33,617 nt of DNA, taken from contig CAIJTR010000158.1 in NCBI GenBank assembly GCA_903823665.1, positions 1 through 33,617 on the forward strand, read 5' to 3'. This document shows positions 7,743 through 15,767 of this stretch, piece by piece. The position numbers were made by a program, and so were the translations under genes. The stretch is from an uncultured Rhodospirillales bacterium. GTDB lineage: Bacteria; Pseudomonadota; Alphaproteobacteria; Acetobacterales; Acetobacteraceae. The notes below the pieces were generated by a model, which was not told where the DNA came from, did no database searches, and saw nothing but the letters and a program-made list of their open reading frames with translations. Each line of letters begins with the position of its first letter. Position 1 is the first letter of the stretch.

Positions 7743-8272
7743 GGCTGTTTGTCGGCATTGATCTGCCGTGGGAGTTGCGGGAACGGCTGGCGGCTCTGTG
7801 CTCCAGCCTGCCGGGCGCGCGGTGGGTGCCGCGAGAGAATTTGCATCTGACGCTGCGGTTTGTGGGCGAGGTGACGCCCAATCAGGCGGAGGAGGTGGAC
7901 TTGGCGCTGGGGACGATGCGCGGGAAACGGTTTCCACTGACCGTCACGGGCATTGGCACGCATGACAAGGCGGGGCGGCCAGTGGCGTTGTGGGCGGGGG
8001 TCGAGCGCAGCCCGGGGCTGGAGCATCTGCAATCCAAGATCGAGACGGCTTTGCAGCGCGCGGGGCTGCCTGCGGAGAAGCGGCGGTTTTTGCCACACAT
8101 CACGCTCGCCAAGCTCGATGTGGCGGCAGAGGCGAAGCTCGGCTTGTTCGTGCAGACGCATAATCTGTTCCGCGCCGGGCCGTTCGAGATCGGCCACATC
8201 ACGCTGTTCAGCTCGCAACTTGGCAAGGAGGCTTCGGTTTACACGGCTGAGGTGGAGTATCCGCTGGCGTGA
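7739..8272 (+). CDS. thpR: RNA 2',3'-cyclic phosphodiesterase (2H family)
   Basis: A 177-residue LigT/ThpR protein of the 2H phosphoesterase family, which opens 2',3'-cyclic phosphates on RNA ends. Both catalytic signatures are present: HLTL at residues 36-39 and HITL at 120-123, with the typical LFVGIDLP start and a conserved ITLFSSQL stretch near the end. Length is normal. The ATG overlaps the tesA stop (ATGA), and its own TGA overlaps the GTG of the following histidine phosphatase remnant, so this is one tightly packed transcript. Confidence 0.92.
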   Translation: MRLFVGIDLPWELRERLAALCSSLPGARWVPRENLHLTLRFVGEVTPNQAEEVDLALGTMRGKRFPLTVTGIGTHDKAGRPVALWAGVERSPGLEHLQSKIETALQRAGLPAEKRRFLPHITLAKLDVAAEAKLGLFVQTHNLFRAGPFEIGHITLFSSQLGKEASVYTAEVEYPLA

Positions 8273-8460
8273 ACTGGTTCATCACGCATCCGGATGTGGT
8301 GATCGATCCGGACGTGCCGATGGCGGAGTGGCGGCTTTCTGAGCGTGGGCGGGCGCGGATGGCGGTGCTGGCATCGCGGGAGTGGGTGCGGGGGATCACG
8401 TCGATCTGGTCGAGCGCCGAGCGCAAGGCGATGGACGGGTGGCGGGCGATTGATGGGTGA
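8269..8460 (+). pseudogene. Histidine phosphatase family remnant (N-terminal third only)
   Basis: A 63-codon frame opening with GTG that overlaps the thpR stop. Its product begins NWFITHPDVVIDPDVPMAEW and continues LSERGRARM and IWSSAERKAMDG. This resembles the N-terminal part of the PGAM-like histidine phosphatases in which the usual RHG motif is replaced by a HP motif. Full proteins should continue for more than 100 residues; here the frame ends seven codons after AERKAMDG and the next gene's ATG lies inside it. A deletion seems to have fused the stub to the uracil-DNA-glycosylase gene. It may persist only as a coupling leader for that gene. Confidence 0.65.
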
Positions 8461-9031
8461 TCTCGCGACTGAAGCCGCCACCGCTCGGGCCTGCACCATC
8501 TGTGCGGACACGCTGCCGCTCGGGCCGCGTCCGGTTTTGCGGGTTTCCACCACGGCGCGAATTTTGATCATTGGGCAGGCACCGGGGACGAAGGTGCATG
8601 CGTCTGGGGTGCCTTGGGATGATCCTTCCGGGGTGCGGCTGCGGTCTTGGTTGCAGATGGAGCCGGAGGTTTTCTACGACGAATCGCAGATCGCCATTTT
8701 GCCGATGGGGCTTTGCTATCCCGGCGTGTTGCCGAATGGCGGGGACAAGCCGCCGATGCCGGTGTGCGCGCCGACCTGGCATCCCCGGCTGCTGCCGTTG
8801 ATGCCCGATGTGCGGCTGACTTTGCTGGTGGGCAGTTATGCGCAGGCCTATATCCTTGGCAAAGGGCCGATGGGGGAGCGGGTGGCTGATTTCCGGCGGT
8901 ATTTGCCGGATCGCATTCCGCTGCCGCATCCTTCGTGGCGGACGCAGGGGTGGGAGCGGCGTAACCCCTGGTTTGGCGAGGAATTGCTGCCGGTGCTGCG
9001 GTCTTGGGTGCTAGAAGTGCTCGCACGTTGA
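8453..9031 (+). CDS. Uracil-DNA glycosylase family protein
   Basis: A 192-residue member of the uracil-DNA-glycosylase superfamily (COG1573-like), which removes uracil or related bases from DNA. Motif 1 reads IGQAPGTK at residues 40-47 and motif 2 reads PLPHPSWR at 157-163, with the catalytic-loop histidine of the HPS motif. A CTIC pair (Cys14, Cys17) at the N-terminus hints at metal or cluster binding, but the four-cysteine set of family 4/5 enzymes is not evident, so activity is uncertain. ATG 8453 lies within the histidine phosphatase remnant (8-base overlap). The frame is open further upstream, but that region is taken by the remnant. Confidence 0.82.
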   Translation: MGDLATEAATARACTICADTLPLGPRPVLRVSTTARILIIGQAPGTKVHASGVPWDDPSGVRLRSWLQMEPEVFYDESQIAILPMGLCYPGVLPNGGDKPPMPVCAPTWHPRLLPLMPDVRLTLLVGSYAQAYILGKGPMGERVADFRRYLPDRIPLPHPSWRTQGWERRNPWFGEELLPVLRSWVLEVLAR

Positions 9032-9123
9032 TGTGATATCGCCCCCATGCTAGGCGGCAGCGATGGCGAAGGATCGCGCGCAGGCTTATTCCAGCGTGAT
9101 CTGGCCATTTTGGAGGACAGGTT

Positions 9124-9585
9124 TTGAGCATTCCCTTCGATCCTGAGAGCGTGCGAAAGCTCGCTGAGATCCTGACTGCGAATGGTCTGACGGAAATTGA
9201 GATTGAGCATGAGGGCGGGAAGGTGCGGCTGGTTCGCGCGCCCGCGCCGGTAATGGCGGCTGCTGCGGCCCCAATGATGGCGGCCCTTGCGGCTGCACCC
9301 GCGCAAGTCGCATCGGCGCCTGCGCCTGCGACGGATGATCCGGCCAAGCATGAGGGTGTGGTGCTGAGTCCGATGGTGGGCGTGGCGTATCTGTCGCCGG
9401 AGCCGGGGGCGGCCCCGTTCATCACGATTGGGCAGAGTGTGGCGGCTGGGCAGACGTTGTTGCTGATTGAGGCGATGAAGACGTTCAATCAGATCAAGGC
9501 CCCGAAATCCGGCATTGTGACGCGTATTCTCATCTCGCCCGGCAGCCCCGTTGAATACGGTGAGCCGCTGTTGATTGTGGAATAG
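9124..9585 (+). CDS. accB: Acetyl-CoA carboxylase biotin carboxyl carrier protein
   Basis: A 153-residue BCCP. The N-terminal domain (about 1-40) is joined by an Ala/Pro-rich linker (about 40-72) to a biotinyl domain containing IEAMKTFNQIKAP, with the biotinylated lysine at position 119. It carries the carboxyl group for malonyl-CoA synthesis. No ATG is available; the start is TTG at 9124 with GGAGGA a few bases upstream, which also gives the family's usual N-terminus. accC follows seven bases after the stop. The aroQ gene that often precedes accB in proteobacteria is absent. Confidence 0.95.
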   Translation: MSIPFDPESVRKLAEILTANGLTEIEIEHEGGKVRLVRAPAPVMAAAAAPMMAALAAAPAQVASAPAPATDDPAKHEGVVLSPMVGVAYLSPEPGAAPFITIGQSVAAGQTLLLIEAMKTFNQIKAPKSGIVTRILISPGSPVEYGEPLLIVE

Positions 9586-9592
9586 ACGGCGC

Positions 9593-10957
9593 GTGACCGA
9601 GGCTCCTTTGTTTCACAAGGTTCTGATCGCCAATCGTGGCGAGATCGCATTGCGCATTCAGCGGGCGTGTCGCGAGTTGGGGATTCCGACGGTTGCCGTG
9701 CATTCGACGGCGGATGCGCAGGCGATGCATGTGCGGCTGGCGGATGAGAGCGTGTGCATCGGGCCACCGTCGGCACGGGATTCTTACCTGAATGTCGCCG
9801 CGATTTTGTCGGCGGCGGCGGTGACGGGGGCGGATGCGATCCATCCGGGCTATGGGTTTTTGTCGGAGAACGCGAATTTCGCCGAGATGGTGGAGGCGCA
9901 TGGTCTGACGTTTATTGGGCCGTCCTCGGCCCATATTCGGATGATGGGCGACAAGATCACCGCCAAGACGGCGATGGCGTCGCTGGGTGTGCCGCTGGTG
10001 CCGGGGTCGGACGGCGAGGTGAAGGATTTGGATGAGGCCCGGGCGGTTGCGGACCGGATCAAGTATCCGGTGTTGATCAAGGCTGCTGCCGGTGGCGGCG
10101 GGCGCGGCATGAAGGTGGCGCATTCCGAGGACGATCTGGAGGAGGCGTGGCGCGTGGCCCGCACGGAGGCTCGGACAGCATTTGGCAATGATGCTGTTTA
10201 TATCGAGAAATATCTCGACCGCCCGCGCCACATCGAAATGCAGGTGATGGCTGACAGCTTCGGCCACGTGGTGCATTTCGGCGAGCGCGATTGCTCGTTG
10301 CAGCGGCGGCATCAGAAGTTGCTGGAGGAGGCGGGCTCGCCTGCGCTGACCGGGGCGGAGCGTGATGCGCTGGGGGCGACGGTGACGGCGGGGCTGGCCA
10401 AGCTCGGCTACCGCAATGCCGGCACGCTGGAGTTTTTGTATCAGGACGGCCAGTTCTCGTTTATCGAAATGAACACGCGCCTGCAGGTGGAGCATCCGGT
10501 GACGGAGATGGTCTGCGGGGTGGATTTGGTGCGTGAACAGATCCGCATCGCTGCGGGCCAGGCGCTTGGCTACACGCAGGCGGATGTGACGTTTAGCGGC
10601 CACGCGATTGAGTGCCGGGTGACGGCGGAAGACCCGGAGACGTTCATGCCAACGCCGGGGCTGGTGAGTGTGTTTCATGCGCCCGGTGGCCTGGGCGTGC
10701 GTGTCGATTCAGCGCTGTATGCGGGCTATGTGGTGCCGCCGTTCTATGACAGCCTGGTGGCGAAACTGATTGTGCATGCGCCGACGCGGCCAGAGGCGAT
10801 TGCGCGGATGCGCCGTGCGCTGGCGGAGTTTGCAGTGGTGGGGATCAAGACGACGATCCCGCTGCATCAGCGGATTATGAACGACCCGGAGTTCCAGGCG
10901 GGGGATTATACGATCCATTGGCTCGAACAATTTGTGGAGCGGTTGGCTGAGGATTGA
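9593..10957 (+). CDS. accC: Acetyl-CoA carboxylase, biotin carboxylase subunit
   Basis: A 454-residue ATP-grasp enzyme that carboxylates the biotin on AccB. Recognisable: KVLIANRGEIALRI at the N-terminus, HPGYGFLSENANFA, the glycine-rich GGGGRGMK loop, EKYLDRPRHIEMQV, and the metal/active-site stretch FIEMNTRLQVEHPVTE. The GTG at 9593 is used here. TTG 9608 (MFHKVLIANRG), with GAGG four bases upstream, would give 449 residues, the usual length, and is a serious alternative. It is co-transcribed with accB. Confidence 0.96.
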   Translation: MTEAPLFHKVLIANRGEIALRIQRACRELGIPTVAVHSTADAQAMHVRLADESVCIGPPSARDSYLNVAAILSAAAVTGADAIHPGYGFLSENANFAEMVEAHGLTFIGPSSAHIRMMGDKITAKTAMASLGVPLVPGSDGEVKDLDEARAVADRIKYPVLIKAAAGGGGRGMKVAHSEDDLEEAWRVARTEARTAFGNDAVYIEKYLDRPRHIEMQVMADSFGHVVHFGERDCSLQRRHQKLLEEAGSPALTGAERDALGATVTAGLAKLGYRNAGTLEFLYQDGQFSFIEMNTRLQVEHPVTEMVCGVDLVREQIRIAAGQALGYTQADVTFSGHAIECRVTAEDPETFMPTPGLVSVFHAPGGLGVRVDSALYAGYVVPPFYDSLVAKLIVHAPTRPEAIARMRRALAEFAVVGIKTTIPLHQRIMNDPEFQAGDYTIHWLEQFVERLAED

Positions 10958-11045
10958 GCTCTCACGCTTCGCGGTAGCCAGCAATTTCGTGTGCCGACTC
11001 GGCGGCATCCGCTAACTTAGGGCGTTCGAGATTGGGAGACTGACC

Positions 11046-11732
11046 ATGCGGCGCGTGATGATTGGATTGTGTGCTGTGGCGGTGACGGCACCGGCTTGGG
11101 CGCAGAGCATCACGTCGGAGACGCTGGCACCGCCGCCGGGTGTTGCTGCAAAGCTGTCGGCACCGCTTGCGCCGAATGCCAGTGTGCCGCTGGTTCCGAA
11201 GATGCCTTCGATGCCGTCCGCTGCTGCCGCGCCTGCGGTCCCTGCGCTGCCAGACACGACGACGGTGGCATTGCAACAATTGCAGGTGCAGCCTTCAGCT
11301 TCTGCTGTCTCTGCCCCGAAGATGATGACGGTGCCGGCAACCATACCTGCGCCCACGCCGTCAGTGCCGAGCGTGGCGTCGGGTGAGCCGCATGGGGTGG
11401 CTCCGTCGCTGCTGGGGCATTCGGCTCCGGGGCGGGCGGAGGTGCCGCAAGGTGAGGGCCCGCGCGCTGCGGTCGCTGCTTCGGCGTCTTTGCCGGTCGG
11501 CTCGTCTCGCGCTCGCCCGGCTGCGCCCAAGACCGCGGCCCTGCCGGCCCCGTTTCAGTCGGCAGCGCTCAGCCAGCCCGACCCAGCGCATGCGCCCGCC
11601 AAGCCTGCGGCACACGCAGCGAGTGTGACGCTGGGCAAGTCTGCGGCACCCGCCAAGACCCCTATTGGCCACAAAGCGACGCATTCCACGAAGCCGAAAT
11701 CCCCGTTGAAGCCGGGGGCGGCCACGGCCTGA
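11046..11732 (+). CDS. Exported Pro/Ala-rich protein of unknown function
   Basis: A 228-residue protein with a clear Sec signal peptide (MRRVMIGLCAVAVTAPAWA, cleaved before QS). The rest is low-complexity, dominated by Ala, Pro, Ser and Thr, and becomes Lys/His-rich at the C-terminus (GHKATHSTKPKSP). No fold or catalytic motif is visible and it is probably disordered in the periplasm or at the envelope. A GGGAGA ribosome site and a good ATG support that it is real. It lies between accC and the sulfite dehydrogenase genes with short gaps; no functional link is evident. Confidence 0.7.
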   Translation: MRRVMIGLCAVAVTAPAWAQSITSETLAPPPGVAAKLSAPLAPNASVPLVPKMPSMPSAAAAPAVPALPDTTTVALQQLQVQPSASAVSAPKMMTVPATIPAPTPSVPSVASGEPHGVAPSLLGHSAPGRAEVPQGEGPRAAVAASASLPVGSSRARPAAPKTAALPAPFQSAALSQPDPAHAPAKPAAHAASVTLGKSAAPAKTPIGHKATHSTKPKSPLKPGAATA

Positions 11733-11822
11733 CGCCTGGCGTGACAAGATCGTTGCGGTCGGTGGTGTCTTCGACCATCCTCCTGAAAACATCGCAGACG
11801 CGTGTGTGACGGGAAGAGACGC

Positions 11823-13031
11823 ATGAACCGCAGAGAATGGCTCGCTGGCTCCGCCGCTGCCCTGGCCGCCGTAACCCCGCTTCGTCGTGCCCTGGCCGAA
11901 GGGGCGGCCGTCCATCCGGCCCTGGCGCTGGGCACGAAGGAGGAGGCGGTGTTCGACGCGCTGCCGGGCAAGCAGAAGCTGATCAAGCTGAGCTATCGGC
12001 CGCCGAATTACGAATCACCGCTTTCGGCGTTCCGCACGCCGATCACGGCGAACGACCAGTTTTTCGTGCGCTATCATCTGTCGCAAATCCCGACCATGGC
12101 CGATCTGGCGGATTGGAAGCTGACAGTGGACGGCGATGCGGCGGGCAAGCCGCTTAGCCTCACGCTCGATGATCTCAAGAAGCTGCCGCAGAGCGAGGTG
12201 ACGGCGGTGTGCCAGTGCTCTGGCAACCGGCGTGGCATGGCGAGCCCGCATGTGGCCGGTGTGCAATGGGGGCCGGGGGCGATGGGCTGTGCCAGTTGGA
12301 CGGGACCGAAATTGGCCGACGTGTTGGCGCTGGCTGGTGTGAAGGCCAACGCGATTGAGGTGGCGTTTCGTGGGGCGGATAACGCGCTGATTGAGGCGAC
12401 GCCCGCGTTTGCCAAATCCATTCCGGTCAGTCGGGCGCTGGATCCGAACACGATCGTGGCCACCGGCATGAACGGCGTGCCGCTGCCGATCTGGAACGGC
12501 TATCCTGCGCGCATTGTGGTACCGGGTTGGACGGCGACGTATTGGATGAAGCACATCGCCCGTATCAGCGTCAGCAGCCAGAAGCTCGATAATTTCTGGA
12601 TGAAGACGGCGTATCGGGTGCCAACCGGCTTGTTCCCCGGCAGCGACTTCCCCTCGCAGGACAATGCGACCAACCGGCCGATCACTGATATTGTGCTGAA
12701 TTCGCTGGCGACGTCACATGCCGATGGGGACACGGTGCGGGGCGCTGGATTTACGCTTTCGGGCTTTGCCTGGGACAATGGCACCGGGATTGCGCGAATG
12801 GAGTTCTCGATCAATGACGGGGCGACCTGGGGCGTGGCCATGATGGGCATCTCGGACGGGCCGTTTGCATTTCAGACCTGGAGCACGCAGCTTGCTGCGT
12901 CGCCCGGCCCGCTGACGGTGTTGATCCGCGCGGTGTCGAAATCTGGTGCTGTGCAGCCGGATAAGGCGAGCAGCAATCCCGCTGGTTATCATCACAATGC
13001 TGTCCAGCGCCTGTCGCTGGTGGCTGTATAA
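11823..13031 (+). CDS. sorA: Sulfite dehydrogenase molybdopterin subunit, SorA/SoxC-like, Tat-exported
   Basis: A 402-residue enzyme of the sulfite oxidase family that should oxidise sulfite to sulfate in the periplasm, using a molybdenum cofactor. The N-terminus MNRREWLAGSAAALAAV is a twin-arginine signal. The molybdenum ligand cysteine is Cys132 in VCQCSGNRRG; GMNGVPLP, NGYPARIVVPGW and WMKHIARI are family landmarks, followed by a C-terminal dimerisation domain from about residue 285. Start ATG 11823 has GGGAAGAG upstream. The next gene, 11 bases on, encodes a small c-type cytochrome, the SorA/SorB arrangement of sulfite:cytochrome c oxidoreductases. SoxC is the alternative, but no other sox gene is present. 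Confidence 0.85.
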   Translation: MNRREWLAGSAAALAAVTPLRRALAEGAAVHPALALGTKEEAVFDALPGKQKLIKLSYRPPNYESPLSAFRTPITANDQFFVRYHLSQIPTMADLADWKLTVDGDAAGKPLSLTLDDLKKLPQSEVTAVCQCSGNRRGMASPHVAGVQWGPGAMGCASWTGPKLADVLALAGVKANAIEVAFRGADNALIEATPAFAKSIPVSRALDPNTIVATGMNGVPLPIWNGYPARIVVPGWTATYWMKHIARISVSSQKLDNFWMKTAYRVPTGLFPGSDFPSQDNATNRPITDIVLNSLATSHADGDTVRGAGFTLSGFAWDNGTGIARMEFSINDGATWGVAMMGISDGPFAFQTWSTQLAASPGPLTVLIRAVSKSGAVQPDKASSNPAGYHHNAVQRLSLVAV

Positions 13032-13042
13032 AGGGCCCCGCC

Positions 13043-13330
13043 ATGCGCTCGATGATCGTTATCGCCGGTATTGTGGCGTTGGCTTTGCCGGCTTTGGCCG
13101 ATGAGCAGCCCGTGGTTCTCAAAGAAGCACCGGGTCTGGTGCAGATCACCGTCAATTGCTCGGGCTGTCATAGCCTTGATTATGTGCGGATGAACGCGCC
13201 GTTTCTGACCGCCGATGCCTGGAAGGCCGAGGTGGGCAAGATGCGTGCGGCCTATGGCGCTGCGATCGACGACGAGGACAGTGCCAAGATCATCGCCTAT
13301 CTCGCGGCCAATTACGGTCCGGCCTCCTGA
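13043..13330 (+). CDS. sorB: Small c-type cytochrome, SorB-like electron acceptor
   Basis: A 95-residue periplasmic cytochrome: signal peptide MRSMIVIAGIVALALPALA, then a haem-attachment site CSGCH at residues 39-43 and a candidate distal methionine (Met50 or Met68). Its size and place directly after the molybdenum subunit identify it as the probable electron acceptor of the sulfite dehydrogenase, passing electrons on to the respiratory chain. The stop codon forms a CTGA overlap with the apparent start of the PPK2 gene. Confidence 0.83.
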   Translation: MRSMIVIAGIVALALPALADEQPVVLKEAPGLVQITVNCSGCHSLDYVRMNAPFLTADAWKAEVGKMRAAYGAAIDDEDSAKIIAYLAANYGPAS

Positions 13331-14169
13331 TCACCGTAGCATCAGGTCATGGGTTTGACCTGGCCGATCATGACGCGGCGCTGAAGCCGCCGATTGACAG
13401 GGATGAGGGCGAGAAGCGGCTAGCGAAGGCCGCTGCCACGATTGCCGACCGTCAGGATTTGATGATGGCGCGGCAGAGCTGGTCGATGCTGGCGATTTTT
13501 CAGGGCATGGATGCGGCGGGCAAAGACGGCACGGTGGCACATGTGTTCGACCGGGTGAATCCGTCCGGCATCATCGTGACCAGCTTCAAAGCCCCGTCGG
13601 AGGAAGAGAAGCGGCATCACTTCCTGTGGCGCATCCATCGTGCGGCCCCGGCGGCAGGCCTGATCGGGGCGTTCAACCGAAGCCATTACGAGGACGTGTT
13701 GGTGCCGCGGGTGCATGCCGGGCTACTCAAGGAGGACCATCTGCCGCAGGCGATGATGGACGACGATATTTGGAAGCGACGGCTGGCGGACATCGTCCAT
13801 TTCGAGGACATGCTCGTTCATAACGGCACGTTGGTGCACAAGTTCTTCTTGCACATCTCACCCGAGGAGCAGCGCAGTCGATTGCTGGACCGCCTGGATG
13901 ACCCAGCCAAGCATTGGAAGTTCAGCCCGGCGGATTTGGGCGAGCGGGCGTTTTGGAAGCGCTATCAGGCCGTCTACACTGAGGCGATAGCCGCCACCGC
14001 CACCCCGGATGCGCCGTGGCACATCATTCCAGCTGATCACAAATGGTATGGCCGGATGCTCGTGGCGGAGATTTTGGCGGGGCATTTGGAGGCGTTGGAT
14101 CTTTCCACACCGCCAGCCACTGTGGCTGAGTTGAAGGCGATGGCGATCGCCCGGAAGGCTTTGCGGTAG
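13327..14169 (+). CDS. Polyphosphate kinase 2 family protein, probable CTG start
   Basis: PPK2 enzymes move phosphate between polyphosphate and nucleotides. The frame shows Walker A FQGMDAAGKDGT, SFKAPSEEEKRHHFLWRIH, and FNRSHYEDVLVPRVH, closest to class III (AMP/ADP-phosphorylating) members. Family homology (HGFDLADHDAALKPP) begins about 35 codons upstream of the first ordinary start, TTG 13459, and no ATG, GTG or TTG exists in that stretch. The CTG at 13327 overlaps the sorB stop as CTGA, a one-base variant of the usual ATGA coupling, so I infer a CTG start giving 280 residues. If it is not used, the protein starts at 13459 (236 residues) without its N-terminal segment but with Walker A intact. 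Confidence 0.85.
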   Translation: MITVASGHGFDLADHDAALKPPIDRDEGEKRLAKAAATIADRQDLMMARQSWSMLAIFQGMDAAGKDGTVAHVFDRVNPSGIIVTSFKAPSEEEKRHHFLWRIHRAAPAAGLIGAFNRSHYEDVLVPRVHAGLLKEDHLPQAMMDDDIWKRRLADIVHFEDMLVHNGTLVHKFFLHISPEEQRSRLLDRLDDPAKHWKFSPADLGERAFWKRYQAVYTEAIAATATPDAPWHIIPADHKWYGRMLVAEILAGHLEALDLSTPPATVAELKAMAIARKALR

Positions 14170-14242
14170 CCCGTATCGCTATGTGGCGATGCTGGGATTG
14201 TGCGAGCGTACCGCAGTGCCCAAGGGCGATGTGGGCCACTCA

Positions 14243-14974
14243 TCAGGAATGGTGTTCGGTGCCAGCTGACAAGAGCGATGCGATTTCGCTGATCAGTTTG
14301 CGGCGCATGGCCCGGCCGAAGGATTGGAAGTCGTGGACCTCCAGCACGAAGCTGCCGGGGCCGCCGATGACATGCTCTCGATACCAATTGGTGAGGCCGC
14401 CTGCTGGTGCCACATGGGCGAAATTGTAGTTCACTGGGCGGTCGTTGATGATGGTGAGGCCGTTGATGACGATGCCCTGTTTCAGCGCGTCATCGCGTGC
14501 GTCATTGATGTTGCGCCCCGCGTTGTTGGTGCCGTCTCCGCACACGTCAATCACGTGGCGGGTGGCTTCGAATGGCAGTTCGCCGAGTAATTTGACGGCC
14601 GCGTCGATGCCCGAGCTGATGGCGGTGCGGCCGGCGAAGCTGCGGGGCAGTTCGCCCAGTTTCTCGGCGAAATCGCGCGCGGTTTCGAAGTCTCGGATGA
14701 TGGTGAAGCCGATGACGGTGCGGACCTGCGATTCACCGGCAAATTCGACGTATGCCACCGCGATGGCACCGTTGGGGCCGTTGTGGATGGCGTTGAGCAC
14801 GGCGGGATCAAGAAATGCGGCCCCGGTGCCCTTTTTCTCCAGATCGTATTCGCTGTCATCGATGGAGCGGGAGACGTCGGTCACCAGAACCAGCGCCAGA
14901 TCGACCTGCTCGGCCGCGCGGGCCGAGTGGAGGCAAAGCAGCACGGCCAAGATGAGGGTGCCAGCGAACTTCAT
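14243..14974 (-). CDS. DUF1194 protein, exported VWA domain
   Basis: A 243-residue exported protein: signal peptide MKFAGTLILAVLLCLHSARA, then a von Willebrand factor A-like domain with the metal-site motif DVSRS at residues 33-37 and a second metal-loop region at GRTAISSGID. It matches the alphaproteobacterial DUF1194 family, whose function is not established; such domains usually mediate metal-dependent protein binding. ATG 14974 is preferred over the upstream TTG because it starts the signal peptide exactly. The gene is convergent with ppk2 and sits just upstream of the next gene's end only by position; mgtC ends 54 bases away on the same strand. Confidence 0.85.
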   Translation of the reverse strand: MKFAGTLILAVLLCLHSARAAEQVDLALVLVTDVSRSIDDSEYDLEKKGTGAAFLDPAVLNAIHNGPNGAIAVAYVEFAGESQVRTVIGFTIIRDFETARDFAEKLGELPRSFAGRTAISSGIDAAVKLLGELPFEATRHVIDVCGDGTNNAGRNINDARDDALKQGIVINGLTIINDRPVNYNFAHVAPAGGLTNWYREHVIGGPGSFVLEVHDFQSFGRAMRRKLISEIASLLSAGTEHHS

Positions 14975-15028
14975 GGCGGTATCGTCACGCAAAGTGGTGG
15001 ACGAATACAAACCAAATCTTGTGCGGAT

Positions 15029-15736
15029 CTAAGACTCCGGGATGGCGCGTTCGACCGCCCAGTTGATGCTGACGACGGACGGCGCATCGATCTCGCGCAC
15101 GCGGGCGAGGGCTGCTTCGATGATGGTGTCGCTGCGGGTGGAGGCGATGGCGCGGGCGGTGATGCGGACGCGGGTGGTGTCCATGATGTCTTCGCTGTCG
15201 ATGCCGCGCATGATCATGTGGGCGCGCTGCAGCGATTGCAGAATGGCCTCGCGCAGACGCATGACATCTGGTGCGTCGCAAACGATCTCAACTGTATAAT
15301 AGGTCTCGGCTGCCTCCACTCTCAAAAGCTTTGCATTGAGACGTCGCACGAGCGGGCGGAGGGCGATGTTGGTGATCACGATGAAGGCTGTGGCGATCAC
15401 CCCCGCCACCGATTGTCCGGCCCCTGCGAGCGATCCGACCATGGCGGAGCACCACAGCGTGGCTGCGGTGTTCAGGCCGTGGACGTTGATGCCTTCGCGC
15501 AGAATGACACCTGCGCCGAGAAAGCCGATGCCGGAGACGATTTGGCCGACGATGCGGGCTTCCTCGTTATGGCCTCCGAGCACGGCGAAGGTGACGAAAC
15601 CAGATGCGCCAAGGGCGACGAGAGCGTTGGTGCGCAGCCCCGCCATTTTTTGATGCCATTGCCGTTCGACGCCGATGGCGGCACCGAGCAGCAGGCCAAG
15701 GCCCATGCTCGCGGTCGGGCTGGCCCATTGCATCAT
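15029..15736 (-). CDS. MgtC/SapB family membrane protein
   Basis: A 235-residue protein with an MgtC-type hydrophobic N-terminal half of about four to five helices and the signatures GLLLGAAIGVERQW and GLRTNALVALGASGF, plus GFLGAGVILREG. A soluble ACT-like C-terminal domain follows from about residue 140. MgtC proteins help growth at low magnesium and inhibit the F-type ATP synthase in some pathogens. The start could be ATG 15736 or 15733, or GTG 15751; ribosome sites are weak. It begins 32 bases after the S24 repressor gene on the same strand, so the two are probably one operon. Confidence 0.88.
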   Translation of the reverse strand: MMQWASPTASMGLGLLLGAAIGVERQWHQKMAGLRTNALVALGASGFVTFAVLGGHNEEARIVGQIVSGIGFLGAGVILREGINVHGLNTAATLWCSAMVGSLAGAGQSVAGVIATAFIVITNIALRPLVRRLNAKLLRVEAAETYYTVEIVCDAPDVMRLREAILQSLQRAHMIMRGIDSEDIMDTTRVRITARAIASTRSDTIIEAALARVREIDAPSVVSINWAVERAIPES

Positions 15737-15767
15737 GAAGTCATTGACGATCACGGGTGCGGCCGGA

